In this document: positions 57,581-64,000 of the stretch, piece by piece
Layout: each line of letters opens with the position of its first letter
How positions within the stretch are numbered: the stretch's first letter is position 1
Assembly: GCA_900128395.1 (NCBI GenBank)
Contig: LT649238.1
Coordinates: 1 to 64,000 of the forward strand
Reading direction: 5' to 3'
DNA from: Stramenopiles sp. TOSAG23-2
Lineage: Eukaryota > Sar
Length of the DNA: 64,000 nucleotides
The notes under the pieces: model-generated
The model's database searches: none
What the model was told of the DNA's origin: nothing
The model's input: the letters and a program-made list of their open reading frames with translations, nothing else
Position numbers and translations under genes: made by a program

Positions 57581-60500
57581 TTATAAACGTTTAGGAACTA
57601 TAACTGGCCTTCCTGTTGGTGTTCCAGAACATCCCCCACAACAATCTCCTACACTCGGATTAGGTGGTACTCTTTTCTGACCAAGACGACATATTGGACG
57701 GGCACACCTTACACTTCTACAATCCATAACTGGCTCTTCTATTGGTGCTATTGGTGTTCCAGAACATCCCTCACAACATCTTCCTACACTTGGATTAGGT
57801 GGTACTCTTTTCTGACCAGGACGACATATTGCAAGGCCACACATTACAAGATGACAACGGTCTGGTGTTGGTACTTCTGGTTCTTCATGTACTTCTGGTT
57901 CTTCAGGTACTCCTGGTTCTTCAGGTACTTCTGGTTCTTCAAGCAAGCAATAAATAGAGCTCCCAACTAGTTTGTAATTATCTTCCTGTTCATGTGGCTC
58001 ATGTTCTTCCTCTTCTTCGTCGTTTTCATGATCCTCCTGTTCATTATCACCATGCAAATCACAATCTTGCTGAACTTTTTCTAATTGTTCGCTGGATACT
58101 CCCTCTCCCTGCAAATATTGTTCAATGTCAGTTTCACTGGCATCAGGATGTTTTTCCACCATTTCTTTTAAAAGTTTGCATGCCTTATCACTATCAAAAT
58201 CACTCTCATCTTCTTCTTCTTCCTCCTCCTTCTCTTCTTCTTCTTCTTCTTCTTCTTCGATTTCCTCCTCCTTCTGTTCTTCTTCTTCTTCGATTTCCTC
58301 CTCTTCTTCTTGTTTATCTTCTTGTTCATCTTCTTGTTCCTCCTCTTTTTCCTCTTCCTCCTCTTGTTCCTTGTATTCATCGTCTTCCTGCCCGTAATCT
58401 CCTTCACCCTCTCCAATTTTTTTACACCTTGCACAACATTTACCCCTTTCTGGTTTTGCATCTATTAGTTTTTCCCCGGCTTTGCAATTTGGTTCGGCGC
58501 ACAGCACACTTTTGCATTTCTCTGAGAGTGGTAGGCAACTTTTTGGTTTGTGCATACCACATTTCTTTGTATTACGCAGTATATATCCAGTTTCCTCTGT
58601 GCAATCATTGCCCTTCACTCCATCTACTAGAGTACAAAACTTCATAGTGCATCTATCTCCACATTTTTTACTTGGATCGAAATCAATTTTCTGTACAAGT
58701 TTTAACCTGCATTTTTGTAGAAATTTTTCAATTCTACTTTCATCAAAATGAAATTCCTCGCTTAAATGTTTTCTCACTTCATTTGGTGTTGCCTCCGGGT
58801 GTGTCTTTAACAATTCTCTCGTCTTCTTACACGCTCGAAGCCGTGGTACATGTTCCTCCTCTTTTTCCTCTTCCTCCTCTTGTTCCTTGTATTCATCGTC
58901 TTCCTGCCCGTAATCTCCTTCACCCTCTCCAATTTTTTTACACCTTGCACAACATTTACCCCTTTCTGGTTTTGCATCTATTAGTTTTTCCCCGGCTTTG
59001 CAATTTGGTTCGGCGCACAGCACACTTTTGCATTTCTCTGAGAGTGGTAGGCAACTTTTTGGTTTGTGCATACCACATTTCTTTGTATTACGCAGTATAT
59101 ATCCAGTTTCCTCTGTGCAATCATTGCCCTTCACTCCATCTACTAGAGTACAAAACTTCATAGTGCATCTATCTCCACATTTTTTACTTGGATCGAAATC
59201 AATTTTCTGTACAAGTTTTAACCTGCATTTTTGTAGAAATTTTTCAATTCTACTTTCATCAAAATGAAATTCCTCGCTTAAATGTTTTCTCACTTCATTT
59301 GGTGTTGCCTCCGGGTGTGTCTTTAACAATTCTCTCGTCTTCTTACACGCTTGAAGCCGTGGTACACAAACATGTACAGGTGGGCATTTACCTGGCATAA
59401 CAGCTGGTTGGTTGTGAGTGTCTCCATATGGATCCCGGTTATACCCTTGTAACTGGTCTTCGTAGCTTTGTACGTGTGTTTCGTACCCTTCTTGTTCTTC
59501 CGTTGGTTCTTCGATACATTTTCCATTATGACATCCATTTTTACAGTGCATAATTGCGCAAAGATTGGATCCAGATGATGGCACAAAACCAGGCATTGGT
59601 TGTTTAAAACCAAAACCTGGTTGTGCTTGTCCATAAGATGGCGGCATTGGTTGTGCTTGTCCATAAGATGGCGCAAGATCAGGTTGGGTTGGTCGTTGTG
59701 CAGGTTGGGGTGGTGCTTGTGGTTGTTCTGATTTTTTTGATTTTTTTTTTGATTTTTTTGATTTTTTTGATTTGGGCGAAGTTACTTTTGTCACGAGTTT
59801 GTCCACGAGACCGCCCACTAGACCTGTCACTTTTGGCACAACACTTTGACCAATAGATGAAAGCATTTTGCCAAAAAATCGCGATTTATCTTTCGCTAAC
59901 AATTGTCTTCTACCCAATAATCTTCTTCTTGATGTATGCGCGCCACCTTGAACTATAGACCCACCTAGACCACCTTGAACTATAGAAGCGTGAGCTTCAT
60001 TATTTAAAACACGCCGCATTCCTCTTGGGCATTTTGTCACAGACTTTGGACAACCTGGGATTCCTTCTCTTGCTTTTCTTCTTTCTTCTCTCTTCTTCTT
60101 TTTGTCCTTTCTTTTTTTTCTCTTTTCTTCTCTTTGTTTTTTCTTCTCTTTCTTCCTATTTCTCGATTTCTTTCTTTCTTCTTTATTCTTCTTTTTGTCC
60201 TTTCTTTTTCTTCTCTTTTCCTTCTTCTTCTTCTTCAATTTCTTTCGTTCCTCTTTATTCTTCTTTTTGTCCTTTCTTTTTCTTCTCTTTTCCTTCTTCT
60301 TCTTCTTCAATTTCTTTCGTTCCTCTTTATTCTTCTTTTTGTCCTTTCTTTTTCTTCTCTTTTCCTTCTTCTTCTTCTTCAATTTCTTTCGTTCCTCTTT
60401 ATTCTTCTTTTTGTCCTTTCTTTTTCTTCTCTTTTCCTTCTTCTTCTTCTTCAATTTCTTTCGTTCCTCTTTCTTTTCCTTCCTCTTCTTTTTTAATTTC

Positions 60501-61489
60501 TTTCTTTCTTCTTTCATAATCTTCCTTTTGTTCTTCAATTTTTTTCGTTCCTCTTTCTTTCGCTTTTTTTGTGACTTTTTGCGTGATCTTCGCCTTGGGC
60601 GCGGTCTCTTCCTTTGTTTCACCTTTTTTCGACTTTTTTGTGACTTTTTGCGTGATCTTGGCCTTGGGCGCGGTCTCTTCCTTTGTTTCACCTGTCTTCG
60701 ACTTTTTTGTGACTTTTTGCGTGATCTTGGCCTTGGGCGCGGTCTCTTCCTTTGTTTCACCTGTCTTGGTCTTGGTCTTGGTCTCGGTCTCGGTCTCGGC
60801 CTTGGGCGTGGTCTTGGTCTTGGTCTTGGTCTTGGTCTTGGTCTTGGTCTCGGCCTTGGGCGTGGTCTTGGTCTTGGTCTCGGTCTTGGCCTTCGGCGCG
60901 GTCTTGGCCTTGGTCTCGGTCTCGGTCTTGGCCTTCGGCGCGGTCTCGCTGCTTTCCTTCGTCGCTTCTTCTTCTGTCCTTTCAACAAGGTTCTTGCATT
61001 TTCCATCATATCTAAAAATGAGGAAGCACTGTTTGCATTTTTGCATAACGGACTGCATTCTCTCGATGTTTTGCTACCGACACACTCACTCACTTTAGCT
61101 GATAATTCACTGTTGCTTTTTGAAATCGACAATTTCCTAAAAGTTCCCTTGTCACCACATTGTAGTTCAAAACCACACGGATATTTTAAGCAACCACCTT
61201 CGTTTTTTTCATCGTTATTCAAAAAAGAACATCCAGTTGGTGGAGGCAAACATTTATAAATTTTGCAATTAGGTTTGCCACCAGGTTTTTTCTTGTTCAT
61301 TATAGCATTCATATTCTTACGCGATAGAAGTTGAGATGTTTGGGATGTTTTACCAACATATATACCAGCTCGTTTGCCAAGCATCTCGGTGACTGCTTCG
61401 CCATTTCCTTCCACAATGGTTGCAAACAAACTGCAAGTTATAATAAATAGAGAAAGACTCCAAATAACTGTTGTTACAGTGGACTTCAT
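57581..61489 (-). CDS. Large secreted repetitive protein: Arg/Pro and Lys-rich tracts with Cys-rich VWC-like modules
   Basis: 1302 residues starting at ATG 61489. The order is as follows. A signal peptide (SLSLFIITCSLFATIVEG) is followed by a Cys-rich segment (about 75-150). Next come a tract of Arg-Pro dipeptides (nt 60750-60960), three KQRKRPRPRPRSRKKSQ-type repeats, and Lys/Arg/Glu repeats of 24 residues (nt 60183-60470). A basic site (SRRRLLGRRQLL) precedes a KKSKKS tract and a Pro/Gln region with SYGQAQP repeats. An EGF-like CAIMHCKNGCHNGKC follows. Then come two nearly identical 172-residue units (nt 58335-59366) with CKSVLCAEPNCKAGE..GKCCARC, a long Glu run, and two modules with CHLVMCGLAICRPGQKR..CCEGC. 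The modules resemble the C-terminal half of VWC domains. Extracellular matrix, cell-wall or mineral-binding function is plausible but unproven. Confidence 0.75.
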   Translation of the reverse strand: MKSTVTTVIWSLSLFIITCSLFATIVEGNGEAVTEMLGKRAGIYVGKTSQTSQLLSRKNMNAIMNKKKPGGKPNCKIYKCLPPPTGCSFLNNDEKNEGGCLKYPCGFELQCGDKGTFRKLSISKSNSELSAKVSECVGSKTSRECSPLCKNANSASSFLDMMENARTLLKGQKKKRRRKAARPRRRPRPRPRPRPRPRRRPRPRPRPRPRPRPRPRPRPRPRPRPRPRPRPRPRPRPRPRPRQVKQRKRPRPRPRSRKKSQKSRRQVKQRKRPRPRPRSRKKSQKSRKKVKQRKRPRPRRRSRKKSQKKRKKEERKKLKNKRKIMKEERKKLKKKRKEKKEERKKLKKKKKEKRRKRKDKKKNKEERKKLKKKKKEKRRKRKDKKKNKEERKKLKKKKKEKRRKRKDKKKNKEERKKLKKKKKEKRRKRKDKKKNKEERKKSRNRKKEKKKQREEKRKKRKDKKKKREERRKAREGIPGCPKSVTKCPRGMRRVLNNEAHASIVQGGLGGSIVQGGAHTSRRRLLGRRQLLAKDKSRFFGKMLSSIGQSVVPKVTGLVGGLVDKLVTKVTSPKSKKSKKSKKKSKKSEQPQAPPQPAQRPTQPDLAPSYGQAQPMPPSYGQAQPGFGFKQPMPGFVPSSGSNLCAIMHCKNGCHNGKCIEEPTEEQEGYETHVQSYEDQLQGYNRDPYGDTHNQPAVMPGKCPPVHVCVPRLQACKKTRELLKTHPEATPNEVRKHLSEEFHFDESRIEKFLQKCRLKLVQKIDFDPSKKCGDRCTMKFCTLVDGVKGNDCTEETGYILRNTKKCGMHKPKSCLPLSEKCKSVLCAEPNCKAGEKLIDAKPERGKCCARCKKIGEGEGDYGQEDDEYKEQEEEEEKEEEHVPRLRACKKTRELLKTHPEATPNEVRKHLSEEFHFDESRIEKFLQKCRLKLVQKIDFDPSKKCGDRCTMKFCTLVDGVKGNDCTEETGYILRNTKKCGMHKPKSCLPLSEKCKSVLCAEPNCKAGEKLIDAKPERGKCCARCKKIGEGEGDYGQEDDEYKEQEEEEEKEEEQEDEQEDKQEEEEEIEEEEEQKEEEIEEEEEEEEEKEEEEEEDESDFDSDKACKLLKEMVEKHPDASETDIEQYLQGEGVSSEQLEKVQQDCDLHGDNEQEDHENDEEEEEHEPHEQEDNYKLVGSSIYCLLEEPEVPEEPGVPEEPEVHEEPEVPTPDRCHLVMCGLAICRPGQKRVPPNPSVGRCCEGCSGTPIAPIEEPVMDCRSVRCARPICRLGQKRVPPNPSVGDCCGGCSGTPTGRPVIVPKRL
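58335..59366. repeat. Nearly perfect 516-bp in-frame tandem duplication
   Basis: 58335-58850 and 58851-59366 are tandem copies of 516 bp (172 codons). I saw one substitution, CTC versus CTT context near 58834/59350, in the parts compared. Each unit encodes a helical segment plus a Cys-rich VWC-like module and an acidic tail. Confidence 0.93.
60183..60470. repeat. 72-bp coding minisatellite, about four units
   Basis: The TTATTCTTCTTTTTGTCC block recurs every 72 bp (first seen at 60183, next at 60255). It encodes a 24-residue unit containing KKKKKEKRRKRKDKKKN on the minus strand. The units are almost identical. Confidence 0.9.
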
Positions 61490-62608
61490 CTTTATGTATC
61501 TATTGTTTTATAAAAGTGTAACGCTACAAATTAATACCAAAGGCAAATTGATTCTATCACACACTTTCTTGCTAAAAAAAAAATGTTTCAACGTGGTAAT
61601 ACAAAATCCTCATTGTGTTTTTGCTATTCTATAAATATATTTATTAAATAAAATATACTGTAGTTATTAGTTATTATATAGTTTTTTTGTTATCTTGTGT
61701 AGTGCTGTACTGAGTATAACAGCCATATACAACGCCCCACTTTTTTGTCTGACTGGCTGACGTCAGAGATAGAAGTGTCCTAAAATCTAAAAACAAGTAT
61801 AAAGTTGCTGTATAGTAGTTTTATAAAGTCTGTAACCTGTACATGTATACTAGAATACTGTAAAAGCACATTTTGATATTCCTATGATACTACTAAAACT
61901 GATATAGCAAAGATGCCTTCATTTTGTCACCATTCTTACGAGCGCTGTTTCTGGAATTTATCAGATTTTTAATGCTCTATCTATGCTATTTAATGCTGTG
62001 TCCATGCTAAATTTTAGGTAGGTAAAGATTAATAGGATTTTCTGGATTTGAATAAAATCCAGAAACAGCGCTCGTATGAGTCACATACTGTATGCACATA
62101 TAGACCAACCATTTACCATTTACGTCAAAAATATATACCTGTATAATGTACATATATAGGCATATATCATATTGTACTATATAATATCAATGTGGGCATC
62201 ATATTTATTAATTTGCGTATTTTATTATTAGAATATTATAGAATTTACTCAGAAAAGAACACGCAAGACATATTGATTATTATTATTATCATTGTTATTA
62301 CTACAAATTGTGTACTGTTTTTACAAAATTTTTAAGTACGATTGGTACACATTTTGTTTTCTTAAATTTTAAATAATATTAAATATTCATATATATAGAC
62401 TATTGCACTATTTATAAATATTATTATTATTTTTTGGTATGATATCATATCATAACATTTTATAAGCAATATATAACAAATGAAAAACAACCCATTTCAA
62501 CAAATGAAACAAAAGCTATACTTGATAAATTAAACACTTCAATATATATTGATAAAAGTCCAAAAGGTTTTTTAGATGCGCCTATAGTTGATTTAGTCAA
62601 CATGTTCT
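61490..62608. other. Upstream region of the secreted protein
   Basis: About 1.1 kb without a gene. It holds the inverted repeat at 61937-62076 and a TCTGGATTT/AAATCCAGA hairpin at 62041-62063; the remainder is AT-rich. Confidence 0.5.
61937..62076. repeat. Short inverted-repeat element (MITE-like)
   Basis: The 19 bases TACGAGCGCTGTTTCTGGA at 61937-61955 are perfectly inverted at 62058-62076, about 100 bp apart, with GTCAC/GTGAC just outside. The arms are much richer in G/C than the surroundings. No target-site duplication could be established. Confidence 0.6.
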
Positions 62609-63529
62609 TCACACTTTCATTGCTAAAAACATGCTTAATTTTCTACCATCATCTGGTTGAATATACACATTGTTTCGTAAAATTTTCATTCCATATTTAA
62701 TATGAAAAACACTTTCTAATTCTTCTACATCAATTTTATCTTTCATTTTCTTTGGCTTGATATTGCATGTTAAAAAGCTATGGATACAAAGCATACCACC
62801 AACATTTAACAATTTATATATTTCCTCAAAAATATCACGACATAGAAATCGAGAGATAATAACAATTGACAATCCATTATCAACAATGTTTTTGTTAGAT
62901 TGTTGATAATCGTTAAATAATTCATGTAAAGAACCTGCTTGACGGATATCTTTTTGTATTTCTATAATATTTGAAAGGTTATAATTTTTTGCAAAATCTC
63001 GTACTTGAGTAATTTTACCAGGTAAATTATCAACTGCAATTATATTTGATTTATCAAAATATTTAGCCATGAAAATTATATCACGCCCACTGCCACAACC
63101 TAAATCAATTATATTTGTATCTCTATTGTTTTCAATCATGGATTTCATAAATTTAATTTCTTGTTTTAGTAATGGACATGGTTGAAATGGAAACGCATAT
63201 TTATCATTTCTATTATTTACTTTATCGTTTCTATTATTTTTAGGTAAATATTTAATTTCGTCCCATAATATAAAGCCTTCAATATTGAACGGTTGTTTCA
63301 TAAACCAATCATATACTTTATTTAATTCTTTTTTACATACAACTACAAAAAATTTAATATATCGTGGAGGTAATTCATATTTTCTATCATTTAAAAGTAG
63401 AAATGGAAGATTAAAAGAATTAATAATATGATTTTCCATAAATTCTAGTTCAGAACGTATGTCAATAATAGTTAAATTTCTTGTAGCCAATTCGAATAAT
63501 GATGATTCCATCGTTGTTACAGATGCCAT
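62609..63529 (-). CDS. Rhodanese-like domain fused to a class I SAM methyltransferase
   Basis: 306 residues from the first in-frame ATG at 63529. Residues about 10-105 form a rhodanese fold (LTIIDIRSELEFMENHIINSFNLPF). The active-site position reads VVCKKELNK, so a cysteine is present but not the usual CRxGxR loop, and sulfurtransferase activity is doubtful. Residues about 130-306 form a Rossmann methyltransferase with motif I IIDLGCGSGRD, an acidic residue after strand 2 (IIAVDN) and strand-4 SIVIISRFLCRDIF. The substrate is unknown. Such fusions occur in bacteria and protists, but I cannot name a characterised member. The frame is intact. Confidence 0.75.
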   Translation of the reverse strand: MASVTTMESSLFELATRNLTIIDIRSELEFMENHIINSFNLPFLLLNDRKYELPPRYIKFFVVVCKKELNKVYDWFMKQPFNIEGFILWDEIKYLPKNNRNDKVNNRNDKYAFPFQPCPLLKQEIKFMKSMIENNRDTNIIDLGCGSGRDIIFMAKYFDKSNIIAVDNLPGKITQVRDFAKNYNLSNIIEIQKDIRQAGSLHELFNDYQQSNKNIVDNGLSIVIISRFLCRDIFEEIYKLLNVGGMLCIHSFLTCNIKPKKMKDKIDVEELESVFHIKYGMKILRNNVYIQPDDGRKLSMFLAMKV

Positions 63530-64000
63530 GATGGTGTTCACAATCGTTATTATATTATTATATTTTATATTTCAAAACCAATTTTATTTGGATGTATATG
63601 TATTATTAATGGAATTAATATAGAGTATATTTCAAATCAACAATAATCAGACTGTTTTTTTTTTTTGTAGATGATCTCTTCTCTTCTTCTTGATTTTATT
63701 GATGTGGTTATATGGTGGCCAGATACAGTGTTACAGTATAGATCCTAGATTAAATAGCTCTACAGTATTAAAAATAGTAGTGTTTGTTTTTTTGGTGTGC
63801 TATCCAGCTACTGTATACCACAGGCACCAGGTAGGCAATCACCGGATTTAGAACCCAGACCAATACTGTATATTAATAATAAGCCTATACTATGCTTATG
63901 CTATCCACTGTGGATCTCTGTCCATCACCTTATCACTTTACAGGACGAATAAAATATACTACAGGTATACCATAATAATACCATCTGTTATTATAGACTA
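63530..64000. other. Upstream region at the window edge
   Basis: AT-rich, with a T-run near 63654-63668. No gene was seen, though the window ends here. Confidence 0.45.

Noticed and set aside
57994-59400. Several plus-strand frames with duplicated sequence opposite the secreted protein
   Set aside because: They repeat only because the 516-bp duplication on the coding strand repeats; they have no coding features of their own.
60102-61259. Long plus-strand frame rich in Phe, Leu and Ser opposite the secreted repetitive protein
   Set aside because: It is the antisense reading of Lys/Arg/Pro-coding repeats; the minus-strand frame has the signal peptide and Cys modules.
1-64000. tRNA, rRNA or CRISPR arrays
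   Set aside because: No B-box-like T-arm, rRNA core sequence or regularly spaced repeat array was recognised by eye; short RNAs could still be missed without a covariance search.

Overview
This is a nuclear fragment from a eukaryote. It is very AT-rich and full of (TA)n, (ATT)n and (AC)n microsatellites. The proteins carry long runs of Asn, Ser and Lys. About 28 protein genes are recognisable, and nearly every one is a single uninterrupted reading frame, so the genome is intron-poor. Gene content points to a mitochondriate, probably ciliated unicellular eukaryote: a complex I subunit (NDUFB2), a CIA30-type complex I assembly factor, COQ10, a peroxisomal-type thiolase, a polycystin-2 channel, an IFT20-like coiled coil, gamma-tubulin complex protein 3 and cohesin RAD21. 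The lineage cannot be fixed from the window. A polytopic membrane protein with LRR and Notch-type LNR modules is, as I recall, a combination common in stramenopiles, but this is only a hint. No tRNA or rRNA gene was recognised by eye.

Layout. 0.8-10.4 kb: PrsW-like protease, WDR83, a TBC-SEC14 fusion, COQ10, an IFT20-like protein with a long N-rich extension, and an ABM-domain protein. 11-21.3 kb: a secreted Cys-rich protein whose 5' end carries a 133-bp tandem duplication, the LRR-LNR membrane protein, and a large RUN-PX-Rubicon-homology protein. 21.7-31.4 kb: CIA30, BRCC36-like deubiquitinase, polycystin-2, GCP3, NDUFB2. 31.7-35.5 kb: a cluster of hairpins ending in a T-run (possible structured RNA), a secreted acidic protein, and a 2.06-kb segment bounded by perfect 31-bp inverted repeats that contains one coiled-coil gene. 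35.6-42.9 kb: 2-oxoglutarate oxygenase, dual-specificity phosphatase, WW protein, oligopeptidase-B-like peptidase. 43-44.2 kb: a compositionally different island with gene fragments. 44.9-52.9 kb: thiolase, an unknown basic protein, a DEAD-box helicase, an unknown membrane protein and a mitochondrial-type unknown. 53.1-54.5 kb: a probable non-autonomous Mutator-like element (128-bp inverted ends, 9-bp target duplication). 55-63.5 kb: RAD21, a 1302-residue secreted Arg/Pro- and Lys-rich repetitive protein, and a rhodanese-methyltransferase fusion.

The genes are mostly housekeeping and do not form one pathway. The more unusual signals are structural: many perfect short tandem duplications (32-516 bp), one of which has the geometry expected for the birth of an intron; two inverted-repeat-bounded elements; a shared 12-13 bp motif found in four convergent intergenic regions; and several unusual domain fusions. 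The perfect duplications could partly be assembly artefacts, and this is stated where it matters.
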